This document shows positions 7,888 through 17,008 of a stretch of 64,000 bases of DNA, piece by piece. The translations under genes were made by a program, and so were the position numbers. Location of the stretch: positions 4,381,001-4,445,000 of the forward strand of contig NZ_CP045369.1 of assembly GCF_009363535.1 (NCBI RefSeq), given 5' to 3'. This stretch comes from Microbulbifer sp. THAF38. GTDB lineage: Bacteria; Pseudomonadota; Gammaproteobacteria; Pseudomonadales; Cellvibrionaceae. Under the pieces are notes generated by a model. The model made no database searches, had not been told where the DNA came from, and was given only the letters and a program-made list of their open reading frames with translations. Position 1 is the first letter of the stretch; every line of letters starts with the position of its first letter.

Positions 7888-9475
7888 AAACCTGGCGGTG
7901 CGCGCACGCCTGCGATCGCCCTGGGAATCCATCGACCTGGGTATCGCCCTGGCACGCAAGCACTGGCTGTCGATGTTTCTGGTTTGGCTGCTTCCGGCGG
8001 CACTACTACTGGGCGCCCTGGCCTGGGCTTTTCCCGGCCACCCCGGGTGGTCGATGTTCGCAATCTGGTGGTTAAAACCCGTGTTCGACCGCCTGCCGCT
8101 GTTTATGATCAGCCGCGCCCTATTCGGCACACCGGTCTCCGCACTGGCGGCCCTGAAGGAATTTTTCAAACACAACCGCACCGACTGGCTCGCCTGGATC
8201 ACCATTCGCCGTCTGAGTCCGACCCGCTCCTTCGATATGCCCGTGACCGTGCTGGAGCAATCAAAAGGCAGTGCCCGCAGTGCGCGTCTCAGCGTGCTGC
8301 ACCGCAAACACTCTGGAGCAGCCACCTGGCTGACCCTAACCGGTATCCACCTGGAGGGCTTCCTCCTGATTGCCGCCTTTATCCTGATTTACCTTTTTAT
8401 TCCCGAGCAGGTTGCGGCAAACATCGACTGGGCTCCGCTGATTCGCGGTGAAACCCTGGTGCTGGAGTGGGTATCCAACGTTCTCTGCGTACTGATCATG
8501 GCCGCAGTGGCGCCGTTTTATATCGTCAGTGGCTTCTGCCTGTATATCGGCCGGCGTATTGAATTGGAGGGCTGGGATATCGAAATCCAGTTCCGCGACT
8601 TGGCCGAGCGCCACCAACGCAGCCTGCAGGCAAGCAAATCCGCTGCCGGCCGATCTTCTCCCTTGGCCTCGGTATTACTGTTGTGCGCGCTCGCCTGCAC
8701 GACTCTGACACCGGCGCCACAGGCACAGGCGGAATCCCTGGAAAGCCCCCAACAGGCGCAACAGCGTATCGACGAAGTGCTCGCCGGCGAGGACTTCCAC
8801 AATATTGAGCAGGTGAGTGGCTGGCGCCTTAAAGACCTCGGCGAGGAAGAGCAGGAAAAAATACCCGAGTGGCTTATCGAGCTGTTCGAGTGGCTGTTCA
8901 AGTGGCTCATGGAAAACCCTCCCGAGAGCGACGATTCCTCAGAGATCAATTGGGGGGCGCTGATCGCCAAGCCCATCGAACTATTGCTGTGGATTGCTGT
9001 AATCGCGGGCTTGATTTACCTGGGCTGGCGCCACCGTGAAGCCATTCTCAGCAGCCTGCGCTGGCAACACACCCCCAAGAAGAAAGTGGAGGTGCCAGAG
9101 ACCCTGTTTGGCCTAGATGTACGTCAGTCGAGTCTGCCCGACGACGTGTGCGCAGAGGTGCTGCGCCTGTGGCAGGCCGGGGAAAAGCGCGCCGGCCTCG
9201 GCCTTTTGTACCGCGCCACCCTGTCTCACCTGATTGAGGACTTCCACTTCCACTTTGGCGATCATCTCACCGAGAGTGAATGCGCCCAATTGGTAAGCCG
9301 GCGTCAAAGGACCGCAGACGATACATCGCGCCCGGTAAGCGCTCCGCTGAGCCAGTTTGTACAGCAACTCACTGGCAGCTGGCAGCAGCTGGCCTATGCC
9401 CACCGCCCCCCCGCAGACCCACAGGTAAGCGAGTTGTGCCAGCAGTGGCAAGAGGTATTTGGCAATGACCACTAA
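7877..9475 (+). CDS. DUF4129 domain membrane protein
   Basis: I start at the ATG at 7877, preceded by GGGGAG, rather than at an upstream in-frame codon, giving 532 residues. There are TM helices near residues 30-55, 165-195 and 215-240, a hydrophobic segment near 260-280, and one at about 365-385. A large acidic extracytoplasmic loop lies before the last helix. The C-terminal region (about 410-470; LYRATLSHLIEDFHFHFGD) matches the DUF4129 domain, which often ends membrane proteins in MoxR clusters. It overlaps both neighbours, so translation is probably coupled. Confidence 0.85.
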   Translation: MQVKNLAVRARLRSPWESIDLGIALARKHWLSMFLVWLLPAALLLGALAWAFPGHPGWSMFAIWWLKPVFDRLPLFMISRALFGTPVSALAALKEFFKHNRTDWLAWITIRRLSPTRSFDMPVTVLEQSKGSARSARLSVLHRKHSGAATWLTLTGIHLEGFLLIAAFILIYLFIPEQVAANIDWAPLIRGETLVLEWVSNVLCVLIMAAVAPFYIVSGFCLYIGRRIELEGWDIEIQFRDLAERHQRSLQASKSAAGRSSPLASVLLLCALACTTLTPAPQAQAESLESPQQAQQRIDEVLAGEDFHNIEQVSGWRLKDLGEEEQEKIPEWLIELFEWLFKWLMENPPESDDSSEINWGALIAKPIELLLWIAVIAGLIYLGWRHREAILSSLRWQHTPKKKVEVPETLFGLDVRQSSLPDDVCAEVLRLWQAGEKRAGLGLLYRATLSHLIEDFHFHFGDHLTESECAQLVSRRQRTADDTSRPVSAPLSQFVQQLTGSWQQLAYAHRPPADPQVSELCQQWQEVFGNDH

Positions 9476-10778
9476 ACGCCTGTTGATCGGAATCGCCGTA
9501 CTGCTGTGTGCCGGCCTGGTATGGCTGTTCCTCACTTTTTTTGAACGCTATACAGAAGAAAAGGATCGCGGCTGGGGGTCGGAAGCGCGGCGCAATCCCT
9601 TCCTGGCAGCCGAGCAGTATCTCGCCGGAGTAGGGCTGGAACCGCAGCAGGCGGAAAATATCTCCGTGCTGAATACCCTGCTGGCGGACGCCACTCTGTT
9701 TATCGCCAGTTCCAGCCAAGTCTATAACCCCCAGCGGGTCGAGGAACTGCTGCAGTGGGTGCGAGACGGTGGCCATGCTATCGTCGTCGCGCGCACCGAA
9801 GGCTTTGATTTCGAGGAGGGGCGCAGCGAAGAGCGCGACTGGCTGCTGGAAGCCCTCGGCGTCTCCATGCTGGAAGGGCATGGGGACTACTATTTTGAGC
9901 ATCCACTGCAACCTCTGCTGGGAGAGGATGCAGAGCTGAAACCCGAACAGAGCCCGGGAGAGGCCCTGCGCGAATACAACCGCCGCATTGAAGAGGGCCA
10001 GGAAGAAGAGCAGGCGGAGTCTGAAAAGGAAAAGCCTCGCAATCCCGACGTGGACCCCGAAGATCTGGTCACCCTGCCCACCGCTGGCGGGAACGAGGCT
10101 CAATTACACTTCGACGCCAGCCACCTGCTCTACCATCCCGGCATCGAAGACAACACTGTCGAGGGCGCACCGGTATTTTTTGCCAAAGTCTGGCGCGACG
10201 ACGAGGGCGTGCCCTTTATGCAGTTTGCCCAGGGGGAAGGCGTTATCACCCTGATGACAGACAGCACCATGTGGCAGTCGCACCGAATCGGGCATTTCGA
10301 TCACGCCTACTTTTTACAGTTGCTGGCCGGAAGCGGTGATTTTGTTTTCCTCACCAGGCCACGCTTCGACTCGCTGGGATTGCTCGCACGCCAGTACGCT
10401 GCCGAATTTTTTATCTCCGGTCTGCTCGCCCTGCTGGGCTGGTTGATTTTGCGTGCGCGCCGCTTCGGTCCATTACAGCCATCGCCGGAGATAGCGCGGC
10501 GCTCCCTGTTAGAGCATATCTCCGCCTGCGGCCACTACTACTGGCGAGACGATCAGTGCCAGCGGCTACTCCGCGGGCAGCGTGAGGAGCTGTTGCGCCG
10601 CCTGGGAGCGACGGACACCAGCTCGTCTGCGCGCCAGACTCTGAGCAAAAGACTCAGCGCCACAACCAATCTCAGCGAACACAACATCATCGCCAGCCTG
10701 TGGGGCAAACCGGCGACCAGCGAAGAATCCTTTACCGAACAAATGCGCACCCTGCAGCGAATTGAGGCAGTCCTATGA
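9465..10778 (+). CDS. DUF4350 domain membrane protein
   Basis: I choose the ATG at 9465 over the TTG two codons upstream; the protein is 437 residues. It has an N-terminal TM helix (about 7-27), a periplasmic DUF4350-type domain with NPFLAAEQYLAGVG, LFIASSSQVYNPQRVEELLQ and GGHAIVVAR, a very acidic, low-complexity insert (about 165-200), a second TM helix (about 315-335), and a cytoplasmic C-terminal domain. DUF4350 resembles a glutamine-amidotransferase-like fold but no catalytic triad is evident. It overlaps the DUF4129 gene by 11 bp and the MoxR gene by 4 bp. Confidence 0.85.
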   Translation: MTTKRLLIGIAVLLCAGLVWLFLTFFERYTEEKDRGWGSEARRNPFLAAEQYLAGVGLEPQQAENISVLNTLLADATLFIASSSQVYNPQRVEELLQWVRDGGHAIVVARTEGFDFEEGRSEERDWLLEALGVSMLEGHGDYYFEHPLQPLLGEDAELKPEQSPGEALREYNRRIEEGQEEEQAESEKEKPRNPDVDPEDLVTLPTAGGNEAQLHFDASHLLYHPGIEDNTVEGAPVFFAKVWRDDEGVPFMQFAQGEGVITLMTDSTMWQSHRIGHFDHAYFLQLLAGSGDFVFLTRPRFDSLGLLARQYAAEFFISGLLALLGWLILRARRFGPLQPSPEIARRSLLEHISACGHYYWRDDQCQRLLRGQREELLRRLGATDTSSSARQTLSKRLSATTNLSEHNIIASLWGKPATSEESFTEQMRTLQRIEAVL

Positions 10779-11779
10779 GCGATACTACCCTGAATCCAGA
10801 ACCCCAAACCCACAGCGAAACGCCAGACTGGCAGGCCGCGGCCGCCCAACTACAGCTACTGCGCAACAATATCAACCGCCTGTTGATCGGTCAGGAGCAG
10901 GTCGTCGAGCAGGTGCTGGTGGCTCTGCTGGCCTCCGGCCATGTCTTGCTGGAAGGCGTCCCCGGACTCGGCAAGACCCTGTTGGTGCGCACCCTGGCCA
11001 GCTGTTTTGGCGGCCACTTTCGCCGCATCCAATTCACCCCGGACCTGATGCCGGCGGATGTTACCGGCCACGCCATGTACAACATGGGCGAGAGCCGCTT
11101 CGAAGTGCGCCGTGGACCGGTGTTTACCAATCTACTGCTGGCAGATGAAATCAACCGCGCCCCGGCCAAGACCCAGGCGGCCCTGCTCGAGGTGATGCAG
11201 GAGAAGCAAGTCACTATCGACGGCAAGGCCTTTGCCGTACCCAGCCCCTTTATGGTGCTGGCCACTCAGAACCCCATCGAGCAAGAGGGCACCTACCCTC
11301 TGCCAGAGGCAGAGCTGGATCGCTTCCTACTTAAGGTTCTGATCGACTACCCCAGCCTGGAAGCCGAATTGCAACTGGCCGCCGCTGCCAGCAGCGGCCG
11401 CATAGAGAAACACCTGCGGGAGAAGGCTGCCGGTGAGATAACCGTGGAGCAGTTGCAGCAACTGCAGGCCCTGGTGCCCCAGGTAGCCCTGGACCAGCAG
11501 GTATTGGACTACGCCGTGCGCCTGGTGCGCGCCACCCGTGAAGCCAACCAGCTGCGCAGCCCGGCGGGTCCCCGCGCCAGTATCGGCCTGTTGCAGGCAG
11601 CGCGCGCCAGCGCCCTGCTGCAGGGGCGCGAGTTTGTTCTGCCAGACGACATCAAAGCCATGGCGATCCCGGTTATGCGCCACCGCGTCAGCCTGTCCCC
11701 GGATATGGAAATCGACGGCGAGACCACCGACAGCGCCCTGGCCATGATTATCGATAGCGTCGAGGCGCCGCGACTGTGA
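10775..11779 (+). CDS. MoxR-family AAA+ ATPase
   Basis: This 334-residue cytoplasmic ATPase has Walker A GVPGLGKT (residues 61-68), Walker B LLLADEINRAP, sensor-1 LATQNPIEQEG and the arginine-rich segment ELDRFLLKV, followed by the C-terminal AAA lid. The pattern is that of MoxR proteins, which act as chaperone-like ATPases that help assemble or activate partner complexes, often together with a VWA/DUF58 protein. It overlaps the DUF4350 stop (ATGA) and the DUF58 start (GTGA), which supports a single functional unit. Confidence 0.95.
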   Translation: MSDTTLNPEPQTHSETPDWQAAAAQLQLLRNNINRLLIGQEQVVEQVLVALLASGHVLLEGVPGLGKTLLVRTLASCFGGHFRRIQFTPDLMPADVTGHAMYNMGESRFEVRRGPVFTNLLLADEINRAPAKTQAALLEVMQEKQVTIDGKAFAVPSPFMVLATQNPIEQEGTYPLPEAELDRFLLKVLIDYPSLEAELQLAAAASSGRIEKHLREKAAGEITVEQLQQLQALVPQVALDQQVLDYAVRLVRATREANQLRSPAGPRASIGLLQAARASALLQGREFVLPDDIKAMAIPVMRHRVSLSPDMEIDGETTDSALAMIIDSVEAPRL

Positions 11780-13173
11780 CACAAAGCGCCGTCGCCACTG
11801 AAGTTCCGAGCACAAAGTCCAGTCTCGGGCGAGCAGGCCCCAGCCGCCGCCTGGTGAAACTACTCGGTTACTGGTGCCTGGCCGCTCTGGCGGTGAGTGC
11901 TGCACGTATCTGGCTGCCTCAATCTGCACAGCTGCTGCAGACTCTCTGGTGGACCGCTGGCGCGCTGTTAATCGGCGCGGCCCTGCTGGATTTCCTCACC
12001 GGGCGCAGGGTTCTGGGCCTGGGGGGCGAACGCAAACTGCCCGGTAATTTGGCCCTGGGCGTGCGTAACAGTGCGCGATTGAAACTGCACAACCGCGGCC
12101 AGCGCAGCCTCTCGCTATCCGTGTGCGACAGTGTGCCGCAACAACTGGGCAGCAGCGGGTTACCGCGCCAGGCGCTGCTGGAGCCAGATCAGGAAGTTGC
12201 CATTGAGTACACCCTGGTGCCGCACCGCCGTGGCAGTGCCGAATTCGGCCGAATCGAAGTCCTCGCCGACTCTCCCTGGGGTCTGTGGCAGACCCGTGTA
12301 TGGCTCGGCAGTGAGCAAACCGTGAAGGTCTACCCCAACTTTCTCGGTATCTCCTCCCTGCAGGCGCTCTCCACCGAGCAGACCCTGCGCCATCTCGGCC
12401 TGCACCAACAGCAGCGCCGCGGCGAGGGTATGGACTTCCGCCAATTGCGCGAATACCGCCAGGGAGATAGCCAGCGCCAGGTAGATTGGCGCGCCAGTTC
12501 ACGACTGCGCAAACTCATCAGCCGCGAATACCAGGACGAGCGCGATCAGGAAATTATTTACATGCTCGACTGCGGTCGGCGCATGCGTGCCAAAGACGGC
12601 GAGCTGAGCCATTTTGATCACGCCCTTAACGGCCTGCTGCTATCCGCCTATGTGGCGATCAAGCAGGGGGATGCGGTCGGCCTGCAGGCCTTCGCCGCCG
12701 CACAGGACAGCTCCGGCGGGCAGCTGCCGCCGGTGAAGGGTGAGAGTGCGATCAACCTGTTGCTGAACAATGTCTACGATCTGCACTCCGGCACCGGCAG
12801 CGTGGACTACAGCGGCGCCGCCCAACAATTACTGGTCACCCATAAGCGCCGTGCACTGGTGATCCTGATTACCAACCTGCGCGACGAAGACAGTAGCGAA
12901 CTGCTCACCGCCGTGCGCCTGCTCACCCGCAACCACCTGGTGATGGTGGCGAGTCTGCGCGAGACCGCCGTGGACCGCGTGGCACAAAAGCCTATTGGAG
13001 ATTTTTCCGAGGCAGTCGAGAGCGCTGCCGCGCGGGATTTTCTGCGCCGACGTGCGCGCCTATTGCAACAACTGCAGGCCTGTAATGTACTAGTGGTGGA
13101 TTCCCGCCCGGAGCTTTTGCACCAGGCACTGGTGCAAGCTTATTGGCAGCTCAAGCGCAGCGGCAAAATCTGA
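11776..13173 (+). CDS. DUF58 domain protein (MoxR partner)
   Basis: The GTG at 11776 overlaps the MoxR stop and starts a 465-residue protein. It has two N-terminal TM helices (about 30-75), a beta-rich region, then the DUF58 signature: FRQLREYRQGDSQRQVDWRA, followed by REYQDERDQEIIYMLDCGRRM. The latter begins a VWA-like Rossmann fold whose MIDAS-like acidic residue is in LDCGRRMR. DUF58 proteins are almost always adjacent to MoxR and are thought to be activated by it. It ends the operon; no clear hairpin terminator follows. Confidence 0.93.
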   Translation: MTQSAVATEVPSTKSSLGRAGPSRRLVKLLGYWCLAALAVSAARIWLPQSAQLLQTLWWTAGALLIGAALLDFLTGRRVLGLGGERKLPGNLALGVRNSARLKLHNRGQRSLSLSVCDSVPQQLGSSGLPRQALLEPDQEVAIEYTLVPHRRGSAEFGRIEVLADSPWGLWQTRVWLGSEQTVKVYPNFLGISSLQALSTEQTLRHLGLHQQQRRGEGMDFRQLREYRQGDSQRQVDWRASSRLRKLISREYQDERDQEIIYMLDCGRRMRAKDGELSHFDHALNGLLLSAYVAIKQGDAVGLQAFAAAQDSSGGQLPPVKGESAINLLLNNVYDLHSGTGSVDYSGAAQQLLVTHKRRALVILITNLRDEDSSELLTAVRLLTRNHLVMVASLRETAVDRVAQKPIGDFSEAVESAAARDFLRRRARLLQQLQACNVLVVDSRPELLHQALVQAYWQLKRSGKI

Positions 13174-13284
13174 CCAGGTGCAAGCCCGGGGATTCAAATA
13201 AATGGATGCAAGAAGTAAAAAAAGAGTGATGTTAACGATGTTCCAATAAAAATAATCCCACTTTATAGGGAGCTAAAATTGACT

Positions 13285-13902
13285 ATGTCCCAAGTCACTA
13301 TCGAGCGGCTCAGCAGTGCCGAAGTAAAGCCTTCCCCCTTCCCCCATTTCTACTTAGAGCGCTCCCTGGCCTCCGACGAGGCCAGCGCCCTGATCGCAGA
13401 CTTCCCCCCTCTACACAAAGGCGGCAGTTTCAACATCAAGGATGTCAAAACCTCGGAGCGCCTGCGCAGTTTTATCGAGCAGTTTGGCAGTGCCGAAGTG
13501 CGGCGTATTCTCGGTGAAAAATTCGCATTGGATCTATCTGATAAACCGATGATGGCCACCTTGCGTGGATACTCCCGGGCTAAAGATGGGCGCATTCATA
13601 CAGACTCCAAAACCAAACTCATTACCGTACTGATCTATCTGAACAGCGACTGGTCGGCACCCACTGGACGCCTGCGTATCCTGCGCAGCGGCAAAAGCCT
13701 GGACGACTACAGTGATGAACTGCTACCCGGGCCGGGTTCTCTGGTGGCTTTCAAGGTGACCGATAATTGCTGGCACGGCTACCCCAGCTTTGTCGGTAAA
13801 CGACAGGCGATCCAAATCAATTTTCTAAGCGGCGACAAGGCCAAGAAAAAACACCAGTTTTTTCATGGTATCAGTGCGCGATTAAAGTCTCTCTTGCGAT
13901 AG
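13285..13902 (+). CDS. 2-oxoglutarate/Fe(II)-dependent dioxygenase-like protein
   Basis: This 205-residue protein carries the iron-binding His-x-Asp...His facial triad in the expected order: HTDSKT at the start of the jelly-roll (near residue 112), then CWHGYPSF about 60 residues later, with KRQAIQINF supplying the Arg that usually binds 2-oxoglutarate. The ATG at 13285 is used; a TTG two codons upstream has better spacing to AGGGAG (13267-13272) and is possible. It resembles proline-4-hydroxylase-like 2OG-Fe(II) enzymes that modify sugars or proteins. The substrate is unknown, and it is monocistronic. Confidence 0.8.
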   Translation: MSQVTIERLSSAEVKPSPFPHFYLERSLASDEASALIADFPPLHKGGSFNIKDVKTSERLRSFIEQFGSAEVRRILGEKFALDLSDKPMMATLRGYSRAKDGRIHTDSKTKLITVLIYLNSDWSAPTGRLRILRSGKSLDDYSDELLPGPGSLVAFKVTDNCWHGYPSFVGKRQAIQINFLSGDKAKKKHQFFHGISARLKSLLR

Positions 13903-14086
13903 AAATATCGGCTAATAGTTTTATTTGATAACAGCAACATAAAATAATTGAACTAAAAAATAGCAAAAAGCGGACCCTAAAAATTCGTTATTGGTAGTGG
14001 CACTTTTTACAGTCAGCGGGTAATCTGTTGCCACTTGCCCTCGGGGATTTATTAAGTCCACCCCGGTAACTTCAAGAACGCTATTT

Positions 14087-14527
14087 ATGAGTCGCGCGCG
14101 CACCCGTAAAAACCGCCCACACCTGCCCCAGTGGCTGGCACTGCTGCTTTTACTGGCTTTTCTCAGCGCCCGCGGCTTGGTTCCCGCAGGGTTTATGCCC
14201 GCCGATTTCTCTGCGGGCACCCCCTACGGTCTTTGTCACGGCGACAGCCGCAGCGCCCTGTTATTAAATTCCCTGGCCAACCAGGCGCAGGATCATCATC
14301 ACAACCTTGGTGATAATCACAGCGGGCACAACCACGATACACTGACCGCACATTCCTTTGCCGACAACCACTGTAATTTTTCCGCCGCTGCCAGTCTTGC
14401 CCAAGCACCAGCATTAGACCTGCATTTATTCATCGAGGGGAATATTCTCCCCCCTCACAGCAAAGGCATTAACCCCGCTCTTTCTTTACACTACAGCCGC
14501 CCCCTTATCCGCGCTCCTCCCGTTTAA
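14087..14527 (+). CDS. DUF2946-type protein, probable copper-linked exported protein
   Basis: This 146-residue protein has a Sec signal-like hydrophobic helix (about 16-32), a LVPAGFMP motif, one CHGD Cys-His site, and a His-rich stretch DHHHNLGDNHSGHNHD. A late NHCNFS pair adds another Cys. This is the pattern of DUF2946 proteins, small periplasmic or membrane proteins found beside copper and other metal-uptake genes. It sits just before the TonB-dependent copper receptor. A metal-binding role is inferred from the His content and location. Confidence 0.78.
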   Translation: MSRARTRKNRPHLPQWLALLLLLAFLSARGLVPAGFMPADFSAGTPYGLCHGDSRSALLLNSLANQAQDHHHNLGDNHSGHNHDTLTAHSFADNHCNFSAAASLAQAPALDLHLFIEGNILPPHSKGINPALSLHYSRPLIRAPPV

Positions 14528-14760
14528 AACCACGGTTTTCCTTATTTTTCACCACACAATATTCGAGGCCTGTTTCTGCGCTTCGCTGTACTGCCTTTGC
14601 CCGCATTCTTGCCGCTTAGGGTGCTGCAGCAGCCGTAGACCCACCTCGCGACAACTGTAATTCCCGCGACTCAGTCAGCGGGGGCAAACCTGTGCGCGCT
14701 TTTTTTACCGCGCTCCTTACGGCCGTACCCGACCTTCGGCCCAGAAACGGATAAGTCAGA

Positions 14761-16917
14761 ATGCGAAAAGTTAAATCCCAAAAGAACAAGCCATTACACA
14801 CTCCATTGAGCCTGGCAATTATTGCCGGCTGCACCTTTCCCGCAGCCTTAATGGCCAGCGAGGTCAATGAAAAAAAAGAGCGTGAAATGGAGCAGATGGT
14901 GGTCACCGGAGTAAAAACCGAGCAGCCACTAAATCTGCTGACGGACCCCAAAATGCCTCGTCAGCCTCTGCCTGCCAACGACGGCGCCGACTATCTAAAA
15001 ACCATTCCCGGATTTTCCGTGGTACGCAAAGGTGGCACCAGTGGCGATCCCCTGTTGCGGGGCATGGGTGGTTCGCGCCTGGGCATGTTACTGGATGGAG
15101 AGTCTCTTATGGGCGGTTGTCCCGGCCGTATGGACCCGCCTACCGCCTATATTTTCCCCGAAAGCCTCGATGAAATAGAGGTAATTAAGGGCCCCCAGAG
15201 CGTCGCTCACGGACCGGGTAATTCCGCTGGGGTTGTACTTTTCAATCAGCTACAGGAACGTCCTACCGAACCCGAATGGGATATGCATGCGAGCCTGCTC
15301 GGCGGTAGCGCCGATCGAAAAGACGGGCTCTTTGACCTAGCTTACAAAACCCCGGAATTTTCCCTGCGCGGTTCGGCGACCTCTGCCTCTGCGGATGATT
15401 ATGAGGATGGCGACGGTAATCAGGTGCACTCGAACTACGAGCGCTGGAGTGGCAAGGCCAATCTGGCCTGGACCCCTGACGATGACAATCGCCTGGAATT
15501 CGAAACGGCTTTTAGCGATGCCGAAGCGGCCTATGCCGACCGCGGCGTGGATGGCAGTAAATTTGCGCGCGAAAGCTACAAAGCCAAATATCGCCGCAGC
15601 AATATCGGCGATCTGCTGAATACCATCGACGTGCAGATCTATTACAACACTATCGATCACATCATGGATAATTACAGCCTGCGTGCCCCCTCGGGAATGA
15701 CGACTAACCCAGTCGTGATGAATTTAGACAGCGAAACCATGGGTGCCAAGCTGAGCCTGCAGCTGAACCCTGCGGATAACATTGAGCTGACAGCAGGCCT
15801 GGATACCTGGCAAAACCGTCACCGCGGCCGCATGAGTATGAACCAGTCGATGATAGATTATCGCTCACTGAAGTGGGATGCGGATGCGGAATTTTCTCAG
15901 TTGGGCATTTTCTCCGAGGCCAGCTGGCAGTTTGCTCCCAACCAACGATGGATCGCCGGCGCCAGGCTGGACGACTGGAAAGTGAAAGATCTGCGCGAGA
16001 CCATCGCGGTCTCCATGATGGCCAAAGTAGATAACCCAACCGCCGGCGAAAGCCGCTCCGAGCGACTGCCCAGCGGTTTTATGCGCTACGAGTTAGCCCT
16101 GCCGAGCCCTCCCAATAGTTCCGCCACTCTTTATGCCGGACTCGGATACAGCGAGCGCTTCCCAGATTACTGGGAACTATTCTCCCGCGAAGCGGCGGAC
16201 TCCTACAGCGCGCTCAATATAGAGTCGGAAAAAACCAGTCAGCTAGATATTGGCGCTATCTATCGCACCGAAAAGTTGTCCGCCAGTATTTCCGCTTTTG
16301 CCAGTGATATCCGCGACTATCTATTAGTGCAGAATGATTACCAAAAGCCGGCGTTGATGTCAGGTATGGACACCATGTCATCCATGGATGCTGCTATGGA
16401 TATGGGAGAGTCGGCAGATAGCCGGACCGTTGCGGTAATACGCAATATCCAGGCACGTACCTGGGGTTTGGAATTGGATGCCAGCTATCAATTGAACGAT
16501 AACTGGCGCACCGAATTCACCGTCACTTCAGTGCGCGGTTCCAACGATACGGACAAGACTACCCTGGCCCAGCTACCCCCATTGGAAACACGCCTGGGGC
16601 TGCACTATGAGCAGGCTCAATGGTCGGCGGGTATTCTGTGGCGGGCCATTGCCAGCCAGGATCGCGTCGATGTCGGCAAGGGTAATATTATCGGACAGGA
16701 CTTCGGTCCCACGGATTCTGCCGACGTACTATCGATTAATGCCGGCTGGCGCCCAAACCAGCGACTGCTGTTAACCGCTGGTATCGACAACCTGTTGGAT
16801 GAGACCTATGCCGAACATATTAGCCGTGCGGGAGCGGAAATCCCCAATTTTCCGCAGCTGGATAGGGTCAATGAGCCCGGCAGAACCTTATGGATTAAAA
16901 CCATTTACCGTATTTAA
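14761..16917 (+). CDS. TonB-dependent copper receptor (OprC/NosA-like)
   Basis: This 718-residue outer-membrane receptor has a signal peptide (about 1-32), a TonB-box region (MEQMVVTGV), a plug domain (about 60-170) and a 22-strand-type barrel ending IKTIYRI. Two features point to copper: GGCPGRMDPP with Cys120 and Met124 (a CxxxM motif) in the plug, and DHIMDN with His300 and Met302 (an HxM motif) in the barrel. These match the CxxxM/HxM copper site reported for Pseudomonas OprC. Met-rich loops (for example SGMDTMSSMDAAMDM) could feed copper to the site. A DUF2946 gene lies upstream and a terminator follows. Confidence 0.93.
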   Translation: MRKVKSQKNKPLHTPLSLAIIAGCTFPAALMASEVNEKKEREMEQMVVTGVKTEQPLNLLTDPKMPRQPLPANDGADYLKTIPGFSVVRKGGTSGDPLLRGMGGSRLGMLLDGESLMGGCPGRMDPPTAYIFPESLDEIEVIKGPQSVAHGPGNSAGVVLFNQLQERPTEPEWDMHASLLGGSADRKDGLFDLAYKTPEFSLRGSATSASADDYEDGDGNQVHSNYERWSGKANLAWTPDDDNRLEFETAFSDAEAAYADRGVDGSKFARESYKAKYRRSNIGDLLNTIDVQIYYNTIDHIMDNYSLRAPSGMTTNPVVMNLDSETMGAKLSLQLNPADNIELTAGLDTWQNRHRGRMSMNQSMIDYRSLKWDADAEFSQLGIFSEASWQFAPNQRWIAGARLDDWKVKDLRETIAVSMMAKVDNPTAGESRSERLPSGFMRYELALPSPPNSSATLYAGLGYSERFPDYWELFSREAADSYSALNIESEKTSQLDIGAIYRTEKLSASISAFASDIRDYLLVQNDYQKPALMSGMDTMSSMDAAMDMGESADSRTVAVIRNIQARTWGLELDASYQLNDNWRTEFTVTSVRGSNDTDKTTLAQLPPLETRLGLHYEQAQWSAGILWRAIASQDRVDVGKGNIIGQDFGPTDSADVLSINAGWRPNQRLLLTAGIDNLLDETYAEHISRAGAEIPNFPQLDRVNEPGRTLWIKTIYRI

Positions 16918-16959
16918 AATGTGCTGATTATTTTTCCGGTCTAAAAAACCGGCCATAGC

Positions 16960-16998
16960 ATGTTAAGCGGGAAACACCTTGAATTTCCCGCTTAACAT
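16960..16998 (+). terminator. Hairpin terminator between the copper receptor and the converging gene
   Basis: A perfect 15-bp inverted repeat (ATGTTAAGCGGGAAA, 16960-16974, and its complement, 16984-16998) with a 9-base loop is followed by AGGTTTTTA. It terminates the plus-strand receptor gene and could act for the minus-strand gene that ends at 17009. Confidence 0.85.
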
Positions 16999-17008
16999 AG
17001 GTTTTTAT

